From a bacterium (lineage in GTDB: Bacteria > Spirochaetota > UBA4802 > UBA5550): a stretch of 19,989 nt of DNA. The DNA lies in assembly GCA_024224995.1 (NCBI GenBank), contig JAAENB010000948.1:1-19989 (forward strand), in the 5' to 3' direction. The notes beneath the pieces were generated by a model. The model saw nothing but the letters and a program-made list of their open reading frames with translations, was not told where the DNA came from and searched no databases. Of the stretch, positions 7,516 to 14,734 are shown one piece after another (position 1 is the stretch's first letter; each line of letters starts with the position of its first letter). Both the position numbers and the translations under genes were made by a program.

Positions 7516-8379
7516 ATGGAAAATACTATAAAGAGCATCAAAATAAGCAGGACCGGTTTACAGGTCAGTGACGATCCCCGGCATGAAGAGGAGGATCATC
7601 CAACAGTACTGCTCTCCGAAGAAGAACGCGATGAAAAAGGAAATGTGTTGGTTAAAAAGCTCTATTCGCCTGAGTACGGGCTGGAAGAGGAGCATACGTT
7701 TATATATAACGAAGCGGGGCAGTTGGCAGAACAGGAGATAGCCTATATCGAATCGGGGATGAAGGAAAAACGGGGTCTTGAATACAGTAGCGATCCCGCA
7801 GACCTTTCTGAAGGGGCCGACAGAATCCGTATCGATAAAACATATTATGAAGACGGTTCTTTTGATAAAATCGTTTCAAGTTTCCATGAAAAAAATGTAA
7901 TAAGAGTTGAACATTACGAAGCCGATGCCGTATTCCAGTCCGAAGAATTTATTTATGAAAATGACCAGCTCGTAGAGCACCAGGTCCTTGATGAGAACGA
8001 AGAAGTCCATCAGCATGTTGTTTATACGCATACTGCAGACGGAGAGATTGAAACCATTCAGCAATACTTTAACGAGGATCTTACCAGTGAAGTGCGGTAT
8101 ACCTACGACGATAGCAATAATCTCGTTGAAGCGAAATCCTTTGACGCCCATGGGAATGAAAGCAGCAGCACAATGGAATACGACGAAAATGGAAACTGTA
8201 TTGACGAGATCCACATGAACCGCATGGACGGAACTAACGTAAAAATTGAACGGAAATATGATGCCCATAACCAGGTAACCGAAGAAACCTATTCCCAATT
8301 TGACGGTTCCGGCGGATACACCCCGGCCTATTCCGATACCTATGAATATGGGTATCATGCTGCCGTGGTTAGCGAATAA
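7516..8379 (+). CDS. Acidic YD/RHS-repeat-like cytoplasmic protein, unknown function
   Basis: Protein of 287 residues, very rich in Glu and Asp. It has no signal peptide and no membrane segment. From about residue 60 it is built of short beta-hairpin repeats of the kind seen in RHS/YD proteins: FIYNEAGQL, FIYENDQLVEH, YTYDDSNNLVEA, MEYDENGNCIDE and RKYDAHNQVTEE, each an aromatic-Y-(D/E/N)-x-x-G/N turn followed by a strand. It lacks the core hyper-conserved domain and the toxin tip of full-length RHS proteins. A strong GAGAAGGAG ribosome binding site precedes the ATG. Its last 11 bases overlap the 3' end of the convergent esterase gene. The repeat assignment is by pattern; no function can be given. 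Confidence 0.75.
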   Translation: MENTIKSIKISRTGLQVSDDPRHEEEDHPTVLLSEEERDEKGNVLVKKLYSPEYGLEEEHTFIYNEAGQLAEQEIAYIESGMKEKRGLEYSSDPADLSEGADRIRIDKTYYEDGSFDKIVSSFHEKNVIRVEHYEADAVFQSEEFIYENDQLVEHQVLDENEEVHQHVVYTHTADGEIETIQQYFNEDLTSEVRYTYDDSNNLVEAKSFDAHGNESSSTMEYDENGNCIDEIHMNRMDGTNVKIERKYDAHNQVTEETYSQFDGSGGYTPAYSDTYEYGYHAAVVSE

Positions 8380-9250
8380 ACTCCATAATATCTTTAACCG
8401 CTTCATTGGCCTCGGGCAGGAAGGGCACCACAAGCATCCAATCGTGGAACATCTCTTCCCACTCTTTATACGTAAGCGGAGCTCCTGCCTGCTCCGCCTT
8501 TTCTTTAAATTTCCTGCAATCGAACAGCAGCATATCATGCGTGCCGATTTGCAGCAGCATGGGCGGAAGCCCTTTTGGGTCGCAGTATACGGGTGATATA
8601 AGCGGCAGCGAAGGATCATTATCTCCGGCATAGTGCTTCCCGGCTTCGATTATCCCGTTTTTTCCCAGAACAGCATCTTTTTTCTCAAGAGACGCAATGT
8701 CCGGATTTGTCATGGAAACATCAAGCCAGGGAGAAAGAAGGACCAGCTTCGCCGGCAGTGCAGTGCCGTTCTCTTTGAGTTTGAGTGCTGTCACGAGTGC
8801 AAGGTTCGCGCCTGCCGAATCTCCTATAATCGTGATCTTTCCGGCATCGTTTGATTTTAACAGCTGCGTATAAACCGAAACCGCGTCTTCCGGAGCTGCG
8901 GGATAAGGAAATTCCGGAGCCAAACGGTAATCGGCCATAACAGCTTTTCTCCCGGTCTCCCTGCATAATTGAGCCAGCAGGCCCCAATGAAAAGGACTGA
9001 TGCCGTTGACGTATGCGCCGCCATGTAAATACAGAATAATAGAATCCGATTGTATGGCAGGGGGGCTTAGTATTGTGCAGGGAACTCCTCCCATACTTTC
9101 GGTCTCCTTACTGCATCCTTTGATCATTTTTTCCGTAGGAACAGGACGGTTCTTTTTTCGTCCACGGTCAATTCTTAACCGGGGATGGCTGTTTGGTCTA
9201 ATATAGAAACGCATAATTATCTTTAATAGTTTGCTTTGAAAACTGGCCAT
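8369..9250 (-). CDS. Alpha/beta hydrolase-fold esterase, HSL (hormone-sensitive lipase) family
   Basis: Protein of 293 residues, close to the roughly 300 usual for bacterial HSL/family IV esterases. The oxyanion-hole motif HGGA is at 76-79 and the following ADYRLAPEFPYPAAPED block (106-122) is diagnostic of the family. The nucleophile elbow GDSAG is at 143-147 (Ser145). The acid is Asp239 in GTHDML and the base is His269 in MFHDW. It probably hydrolyses short-chain carboxyl esters in the cytoplasm; the first 20 residues are mildly amphipathic and there is no signal peptide. The start ATG has AAAGGAG upstream and a good promoter. It shares 11 bases at its 3' end with the convergent YD-like gene. 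Confidence 0.93.
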   Translation of the reverse strand: MASFQSKLLKIIMRFYIRPNSHPRLRIDRGRKKNRPVPTEKMIKGCSKETESMGGVPCTILSPPAIQSDSIILYLHGGAYVNGISPFHWGLLAQLCRETGRKAVMADYRLAPEFPYPAAPEDAVSVYTQLLKSNDAGKITIIGDSAGANLALVTALKLKENGTALPAKLVLLSPWLDVSMTNPDIASLEKKDAVLGKNGIIEAGKHYAGDNDPSLPLISPVYCDPKGLPPMLLQIGTHDMLLFDCRKFKEKAEQAGAPLTYKEWEEMFHDWMLVVPFLPEANEAVKDIMEFIR

Positions 9251-9285
9251 GGATCGTGTCTCCTTTATTTCATAAGAGTGTAATA

Positions 9286-9314
9286 AGAATAACAGAAGAA
9301 GTGTTTTTTGTCAA
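9286..9314 (-). promoter_or_regulatory. Sigma-70 promoter of the esterase gene
   Basis: Minus-strand -35 TTGACA (9309-9314), 17-base spacer, -10 TATTCT (9286-9291). It ends 36 bases before the ATG, with the AAAGGAG ribosome binding site in between. Confidence 0.65.
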
Positions 9315-9368
9315 GGAGAGAGTCTTTTAAGCAGCTTTGTGATATTTATTATACGGGGATTATTGTTA

Positions 9369-9397
9369 TTGACATTTTCCTGAGAAAAGCATTTGAT
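9369..9397 (+). promoter_or_regulatory. Promoter abutting the small lipoprotein gene
   Basis: -35 TTGACA (9369-9374), 17-base spacer, -10-like TTTGAT (9392-9397). The predicted start of transcription, about 9404, is only one or two bases before the ATG at 9406, which fits the absence of a Shine-Dalgarno sequence. Confidence 0.4.
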
Positions 9398-9405
9398 TAA
9401 CATCA

Positions 9406-9831
9406 ATGAATAAAAAAATTATGGTACTGTTTGTTGGAACTTGTATTACACTATTGTGTTGTGATAAAAAAGAAAAACCAATTTTTCCAAAAGAAATAAA
9501 ATTGGGAAAAGTCACCTGCTACTCCCGGCATTCTCCGGAATATGTAGAAAAGTGGGGAGAGATGATCTGGGAGAATTTCTATAATTGCAGTTTGTCAAAT
9601 GGGACATTCGGAACCTTCAGAACCGTAGCGGGAAAAAATATGGGAAACCCAAAATATCCATACACGCCCGAAGGACTTCGTGAATTCATCAACCTTAATT
9701 CCTGCTGTGTTAATATGATTCCATTAAATATCAGGAAGGACTTCCTTGACAGCAAACAAAATGTCAAAGATCTAAACCTGCTGCTTGAAACCTTTGGGGA
9801 ACATGCTAAAATGCATGAATTCTGCCGCTAG
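9406..9831 (+). CDS. Small Cys-rich putative lipoprotein, unknown function
   Basis: Protein of 141 residues that I do not recognise. Residues 1-19 look like a lipoprotein signal (MNKK, then a hydrophobic core, then LLCCDKKEK). The lipobox is non-canonical, with Cys18 or Cys19 as the acylation site, of the relaxed kind known in spirochaetes. The mature part has five further Cys (including a CC pair) and an EKWGEMIWENFYNC segment, so disulphides are possible in the periplasm. No ribosome binding site precedes the ATG, and the predicted promoter would give an almost leaderless mRNA. Its TAG stop overlaps the TAG stop of the convergent flavin oxidoreductase within one CTAG. Coding status is supported by the signal peptide and by the non-random composition, not by homology. 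Confidence 0.6.
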   Translation: MNKKIMVLFVGTCITLLCCDKKEKPIFPKEIKLGKVTCYSRHSPEYVEKWGEMIWENFYNCSLSNGTFGTFRTVAGKNMGNPKYPYTPEGLREFINLNSCCVNMIPLNIRKDFLDSKQNVKDLNLLLETFGEHAKMHEFCR

Positions 9832-11030
9832 TCCTCCTTTTTTGTCCGCATCTTCCCGTAATAACACCGCAGCGGTTCCGACATACACCCAAAGAGGCAG
9901 AACCCGCAATCAATACACCGGGATTTGGTTTGTTTTCCTTCTTTAAATTTGTTAACAATATTCGGTTCAATAATAAAGGGCCGGCTCATTGAAACCAGGT
10001 GGGCTTTTTCCTGCGAAAGAATATTTTCAATCTCCTCAAGGGACCGTATCCCGCCTACCACAATAACCGGAATATCTACTGCTTTTTTTATTTTTTCGGC
10101 GATATCAACATTATACAAATAAAGAGGAGTATGTTTTTTTAACAGTAACGGAACAAAGGGTTTCGCGATGGTTTTTGTGAGGGAAGACATGGATTTTACC
10201 GCGGGGAGGAATTCGGTCAGAGCCTCCGTGGGAACCGCGGGAACCCGCATGGCATTAAACCCGTCGCTAAAACCGCCGCAGGAAATTTCCAGCGCGTCGC
10301 ACCCGGCCTCTTGAAAAAGCTCCGCAATACGAAGCCCTTCGTCCGGAGAAATCCCATTACGGTCTCCGTCATAGGCGCTCATTTTTGCCAGGATGGGGAA
10401 GCTGCCCACTTTTTCCCGTGCCCGCTTAATAATTTCACCCACAATTCGAAAGCGCTTCTCAGAGCTGCCGCCCCATTCGTCGTTCCGGCGGTTTATTGCG
10501 GGAGAGAGGAACTGGGCCAGCAGGTAGCCGTGAGCCGCGTGGAGCTGAACTCCGTCGAAACCGGCTTTTTGAACCCTCACAATAGCGGAAACAAAGTCAT
10601 CAATAATAGGGTCAACTTCATCACTGTGAAGCCGCCGCGCCGTAGAAAGACTGAGGCCGCTTCTGCATTTCCATGAGGAAACAACATCATGGCCCGTTTC
10701 GGATTTTGAACAATGAGCACCGCCGTGATTTATCTGGGGAATAATCGGTGTTCCGTGTTTATGAGCGGCATCTGCCACAGATGAGAGCCCTTCAATATAT
10801 TTATCAGCATTAGCCATAACCATATTGGTGTGTCCTCTACCGCTGGAGCTGATTCCCAGGTTGCCCGGGATAATGCCGCCAACACCGCCTTTCGCAAGCC
10901 GTTCAATTAATGGAGCAAGCTCCGGCATAACAAAGCCTTCGCTGTCACCAAGCCCTTCATGGGTGGCAGAGCGCAGTATCCTGTTTTTAAATTCAATGTT
11001 CGCGATTGTGGTCTTTTTAAAAACGTCCAT
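9828..11030 (-). CDS. Old Yellow Enzyme-family NADH:flavin oxidoreductase with short Cys cluster
   Basis: Protein of 400 residues, with the FMN-binding TIM barrel of the Old Yellow Enzyme family at about 1-355. Visible motifs are RSATHEG (20-26), NHGGAH (101-106), the substrate and catalytic HAAHGYLLAQFLSP (164-177) with RRNDEWGG, and a C-terminal phosphate-binding VVGGIRS (324-330). At the very end a Cys cluster, C372-x2-C375-x2-C378-x3-C382-x6-C389, resembles the iron-sulfur motif of 2,4-dienoyl-CoA reductase-type members. The NAD(P)/FAD domain that normally follows in those larger enzymes is absent. It probably reduces an activated alkene or enoate in the cytoplasm. The ATG is preceded by GAGG, and it is divergent from the TonB receptor gene. 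The family call is firm; the substrate is unknown. Confidence 0.92.
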   Translation of the reverse strand: MDVFKKTTIANIEFKNRILRSATHEGLGDSEGFVMPELAPLIERLAKGGVGGIIPGNLGISSSGRGHTNMVMANADKYIEGLSSVADAAHKHGTPIIPQINHGGAHCSKSETGHDVVSSWKCRSGLSLSTARRLHSDEVDPIIDDFVSAIVRVQKAGFDGVQLHAAHGYLLAQFLSPAINRRNDEWGGSSEKRFRIVGEIIKRAREKVGSFPILAKMSAYDGDRNGISPDEGLRIAELFQEAGCDALEISCGGFSDGFNAMRVPAVPTEALTEFLPAVKSMSSLTKTIAKPFVPLLLKKHTPLYLYNVDIAEKIKKAVDIPVIVVGGIRSLEEIENILSQEKAHLVSMSRPFIIEPNIVNKFKEGKQTKSRCIDCGFCLFGCMSEPLRCYYGKMRTKKED

Positions 11031-11056
11031 GCCGTACCTCGTTTATTTTTTGTGTA

Positions 11057-11085
11057 TATATGTAAAATATAAATCGTTTTGTCAA
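11057..11085 (-). promoter_or_regulatory. Sigma-70 promoter of the flavin oxidoreductase
   Basis: Minus-strand TTGACA (11080-11085), 17-base A+T-rich spacer, -10-like CATATA (11057-11062; shifting by one gives ATATAT). It lies 27 bases upstream of the ATG at 11030, with GAGG between. Confidence 0.55.
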
Positions 11086-11155
11086 GGATAAACGGGGGGG
11101 AAATGAGTTGAATGATCCCGGTTATTGTGATATTTTTATAGTATAGGGTCACTAA

Positions 11156-12743
11156 ATGAATAATGTTCTAAAGATACTAATGGTTCTGTCACTTGTCTTC
11201 TGTTTGTCAACTGGTCTTTGGGGCCAGGCAGACAGTGAAGAGGTTTCCGGGGACCGTGAACTGCGGTTTTTTATGCTGGAAGAGTCCTTTCGCGATACCG
11301 TAGTAACCCTTACCAGCACCGGGCGAAAACGTATCCCTGCCGCCGTAAGCACTATTACTGCTGAAGATATCCGGGTTTCCGGTGCCCGGAGCCTTAATGA
11401 ACTCCTTGAGATGTATGTGCCCGGTCTGCAATGGATTGCTCATAATGCCAATGTCTCCCATGTTGGAGTGCGTGGAATCATCAGCGACCGGGACGATAAA
11501 TATTTGCTCCTCATTAACGGCCGTACCATGAACCAGCGAACCGTCGTAGGGCAGTTTACCGAAAGAGACCTGGTTCTGCTTGCTGAGATCCATCATATTG
11601 ATCTCATCCGGGGGCCCGGTTCCGCGACCCTGGGACTGGGAGCTGTTTCCATGGTTATTAATGTTATTACCTATTCACCTGAAACCTTTGACGGTTTTGA
11701 AAGCAGAACACGGGTAGGGGTAATCGAACAATTCTACTCCCAGGAATTTAAATACGGACAGATGTTTACGGGAGATATTGGCATGTTCCTGTATGGAGGA
11801 GTTTCGTATTATATCGGCGCAAATAATGACTTCGCGCCGTACCGGGCAGACAGGGGATTTGTCTCTCTATGGGGCCACAGCATTAACGCCGGAGAAACCA
11901 TACCCATTCCCAATAATGATAAAGCCCAATACCGGAACCTTCCGCCAATGAAGATTCATTCGCAGTTTAAGATCTACAATGGAGAGATCTGGGCCCGGTA
12001 TACCACAGGAGGGGAAGTGCCGCCCATTCCTTATTCCTTTTTAACCGATTCGACCTATGGAGGGAGTGCAAGTACCATTGTCTACGATCCCGCGAAACCC
12101 TATGATCCCTGGAGCATCGGGTACGCGCAGTTTACGGTGCTGGGGAAATATCTTTTTGAGTTTACCGGGAATTTGAGGATGGATGCTTTAGTCAGTTATG
12201 ATATGACCGACTATGAGCGTGATATTGCTGTTTTTATTAATATTCCCGGTTCTATTGACGGTCCCTTGATCCAGTCGCACCGGGAAGATAAGTATCTTGG
12301 CAGGCTCGTGCTTAACTGGGAATCTCCGGGAAAAGATCACAAGGTAGCGCTGGGAGGGGAGTAGTACGCTCATTACCGCCCATCCCTATGGATACGGAAA
12401 GAACCTGAATAACTGGAGCAATAACCTTTCCAAACTGTCAGTACAATATACCCTTTTTAAGAGCTGGATGTTCAATACCATATTCGTATGCTATTGGGGA
12501 TTTGAGGGAAAAAAAGATTACGCCGAAAAAAGCGGCTTCCCCGTAGATAAAGTCGATAACGCGAACCTCTACCTGCACCTTGGAGCGGGCTATTCCTTTG
12601 GGGAATTCGTCCGCGTGCAGCTAACGGGATATCATCTTCTGGGCCTGTTTGATGAAGACTTGAGCAGCCGCAACTATTATGATCTTCCAACCTACCGCAT
12701 CCAGGCACCGTCGGTTTCTTTGAGTGTTTCTGTTGAGTTGTAA
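11156..12743 (+). pseudogene. TonB-dependent outer-membrane receptor, frameshifted and shortened
   Basis: The reading frame from 11156 (AGGG 7 bases before ATG) gives a signal peptide (1-23, ending LWG-Q) and a TonB plug domain (about 50-172: PAAVSTITAEDIRVSGARSL, VPGLQW, VGVRGI, LLLINGR, IDLIRGPGSATLG, VSMVINVIT). The start of the beta-barrel runs to a stop at 12362-12364 (LGGE*). The barrel continues in another frame from about 12360 (SSTLITAHPYG) to 12743, ending in SVSLSVSVEL, a typical C-terminal barrel strand. The break lies at GGGAGGGGAGTAGTACG; one extra base or two missing bases would restore the frame. Even when joined, only about 530 residues result, whereas such receptors usually have 600-900, and the middle of the barrel looks collapsed. 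It is probably a decayed or phase-variable receptor; a sequencing error could explain the frameshift but not the shortness. The ligand is unknown. Confidence 0.8.
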
Positions 12744-12760
12744 AATATGTTCTTCGGGCA

Positions 12761-13381
12761 TTAAGTAAAAATGGATTGAATTGTTGTATGAAATACATTA
12801 AACCTGTCATTGCTTCCTTGTTTAAGATAACCTTCCACAAAAGCAGTAAGTTCCTGTTCATTAAGAGAATCATCCAGAAATGGTTCAATAGCCTTTTTTC
12901 TCAGATCCTGGAGTTTGGGAATATTGAGTCCCAGCTTGCTTATCGTTGTTTCTGCTGAAATATTGTCTGAGCTCGCCGGATAGATTTCTCCGTTCCCGAT
13001 ATATTTAAATTGCTTTTCACAATCCGAATTTAAAGGTGAAACAAGCAAATCTTCATCAAACCAGTCTCCTTTCAGATTACCGCAATGACGAGGCTCTCCC
13101 TTTGCAATATTATTTTGGCATGAACAGAGCATATTACTGAAGTCCAGCGGATCAACGAGGGGATCCTTTTGAGGACGGAAGTGTTCAATATGACTCTCCT
13201 GGTCGATTAATTCTTTTTCGCAATAACAGCAAATATATCCTTGTTCATGCATTAAAGCAGATTTAACACTTTGTTTTATCTCTCCGCTTAAACTGGAATA
13301 TGCCGGCTGCCAATCCTCATTAGCGAGAGCTTTCCACTGGGTAAACTCTTGTGCTTCTGATTTTTTCTCAATATATTTCAT
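12761..13381 (-). CDS. ptuB: Septu defence HNH nuclease PtuB
   Basis: Protein of 206 residues of the HNH family found with retrons and Septu (the TIGR02646 type). The zinc-binding and catalytic core is clear: CCYCEKEL (51-58), the HNH motif HIEHFRPQ (64-71), DFSNMLCSCQNN (80-91) and the partner Cys RHCGNLKGD (98-106). The C-terminal half is helical. It is the effector nuclease of the system, thought to cut DNA when released or activated by the ATPase during phage infection. It is translationally coupled to ptuA: its ATG overlaps the ptuA stop by four bases (ATGA). It ends 17 bases from the convergent broken TonB receptor. The pairing with a PtuA-type ATPase makes the Septu call strong; the retron variant is excluded because no reverse transcriptase or msr-msd is present. 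Confidence 0.88.
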   Translation of the reverse strand: MKYIEKKSEAQEFTQWKALANEDWQPAYSSLSGEIKQSVKSALMHEQGYICCYCEKELIDQESHIEHFRPQKDPLVDPLDFSNMLCSCQNNIAKGEPRHCGNLKGDWFDEDLLVSPLNSDCEKQFKYIGNGEIYPASSDNISAETTISKLGLNIPKLQDLRKKAIEPFLDDSLNEQELTAFVEGYLKQGSNDRFNVFHTTIQSIFT

Positions 13382-14649
13382 TTACCAATGATTTCCTTGC
13401 GTTTAATGAGAACATCAGCCTTTACCAGTTCGGAATCATCACCAATTTCATTTTTTAAAGAAAGTATCTCTTTTTTAGCTTCTACCAGGTCGCCTGCTTC
13501 TATAGCAAAGAAAATATCATGAAGTTTTTCTTTGATTGAAAGCGGTCGGGCATCGGTTCCCATAACGTCTTCCAGAATGCGGTCGGTATTCATTCCATAT
13601 GACTCAACCGGTTTATTGAGTATGATGCCGTTGTTTTTGTCCTGGCTCAATAAAAAAAGATTCTCCGGTTTAATATGGCTGATTACCTGGGGGGAATGAG
13701 TTGTTACAATGAACTGGCAATTCGGAAATACTTCCGTAAGCTTTTGGATAACCATCCTCTGCCAGGTGGGATGTAAGTGTAAATCAATTTCATCAATTAG
13801 TATTATACCATGCCCTTCTAAAGGATTATTATACGTTGGATTCGCGATAGCCAATCGGCGGGCAAGATCACCGGTTAAAGCAAGGAGGCATTTTTCACCA
13901 TCAGATAATTGGTCAACCTGGAATTCTTCCCCCCCCTTTTTTACCATCATGCTGAGTGGGTTCCTTCTGACTTTTAGCTTTGTAAAGCCGGTTAATTTTT
14001 TAACAGCTTCCCGCGCAGCTGTTAATTGCTGATCCTTATATTCATCTTTTTTGTGTTGCCCATTATCTTCAAAACTTTGTATTCGCATTTCATTTTCAAA
14101 ATCTTCACGATCCCGGAACCACTCAAAAAATCTTCTAAAATCAGCTCCGCTTAAAGCGGCTTCATGCGCGTTTAATAGAGTAAAAGCATGTCTTTGACGA
14201 ATCCGCAATGGAATGTCCAGTACTGCACGATTCACCGGGTAGTAGGCGAAAAGAGGAATTGAAGTCTTTTCACCGGTTTCCTGTATAATTTGCTGTAAGT
14301 CCCTGGTATATATATTCAAATCATGATAGTTTGAAGATTCTTCGGGTTTGGGACGCCCTTTGCGCCCTTTGACAATGTTCCAGGTAATATCGTTGTTATA
14401 TACAACTGTAGTGAGTTTGATTTCATAATTTGATGAATTATCATTGATATCCAATTCTTTGAATTGACCGGTCGATTTTCCCGAACTGATTTTTGAAACA
14501 GCCTGAGATAACAAAATAGCCAGCGAATCCAGAATAGTTGTTTTTCCGGCTCCATTGATGCCAACTAAAACATTGACCTCTTCGGAAAAATTAAGGACCA
14601 TTTCCCGGATGCCTCTGAAATTTTTTAGTCTAAGTTCTTTTATTTTCAT
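13378..14649 (-). CDS. ptuA: Septu defence ATPase PtuA
   Basis: Protein of 423 residues from the ATG at 14649 (MKIKELRLKNFRG, the canonical start of this ATPase class). An in-frame GTG at 14706 would add 19 unlike residues. It is an ABC/SMC-like ATPase of the OLD-related PtuA type: Walker A GINGAGKT (30-37), signature LSDGEK (248-253), Walker B IILIDE (282-287) followed by IDLHLHPTW, and an H-loop TTHSPQ with His318. It senses infection and controls the HNH partner PtuB encoded directly downstream (ATGA overlap). The operon is visibly more A+T-rich than the flanking oxidoreductase and receptor genes, as expected for horizontally moved defence genes. It has a promoter with a dyad in the spacer. 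Confidence 0.9.
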   Translation of the reverse strand: MKIKELRLKNFRGIREMVLNFSEEVNVLVGINGAGKTTILDSLAILLSQAVSKISSGKSTGQFKELDINDNSSNYEIKLTTVVYNNDITWNIVKGRKGRPKPEESSNYHDLNIYTRDLQQIIQETGEKTSIPLFAYYPVNRAVLDIPLRIRQRHAFTLLNAHEAALSGADFRRFFEWFRDREDFENEMRIQSFEDNGQHKKDEYKDQQLTAAREAVKKLTGFTKLKVRRNPLSMMVKKGGEEFQVDQLSDGEKCLLALTGDLARRLAIANPTYNNPLEGHGIILIDEIDLHLHPTWQRMVIQKLTEVFPNCQFIVTTHSPQVISHIKPENLFLLSQDKNNGIILNKPVESYGMNTDRILEDVMGTDARPLSIKEKLHDIFFAIEAGDLVEAKKEILSLKNEIGDDSELVKADVLIKRKEIIGK

Positions 14650-14676
14650 TATATCATTTCGCTGCTGTTTAGAGTT

Positions 14677-14705
14677 TTTATACACCTGTTTAAACAAACA
14701 GTTCA
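14677..14705 (-). promoter_or_regulatory. Septu operon promoter with a dyad in the spacer
   Basis: Minus-strand -10 TATAAA (14677-14682), 17-base spacer and a poor -35 TGAACT (14700-14705). The perfect dyad CTGTTT-AAAC-AAACAG (14686-14701) fills the spacer almost completely. That is a standard repressor position, or that of an activator that distorts a weak -35. No regulator gene is in the operon. Confidence 0.4.
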
Positions 14706-14734
14706 CCTATAATTATTAAATAGTCAAGAACATT

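Noticed and set aside
7876..8631. 251-codon minus-strand frame across the YD-like and esterase genes
   Set aside because: It overlaps two well-supported genes, has irregular composition and mixes unrelated sequence; a shadow frame.
13115..13132. Sigma-54-like sequence TTGGCATGAACAGAGCA on the plus strand
   Set aside because: GG-N10-GC spacing is right but the -12 TTGC is degenerate, it lies inside ptuB and no plus-strand gene follows.
12761..14649. Retron with HNH effector
   Set aside because: The HNH family is shared with retrons, but no reverse transcriptase or msr-msd region is present; the ATPase plus HNH pair fits Septu.
14650..14706. N-terminal extension of PtuA from a GTG at 14706
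   Set aside because: The 19 extra residues are unlike the family, lie over the predicted promoter and dyad, and the canonical MKIKELRLKNFRG start is at 14649.
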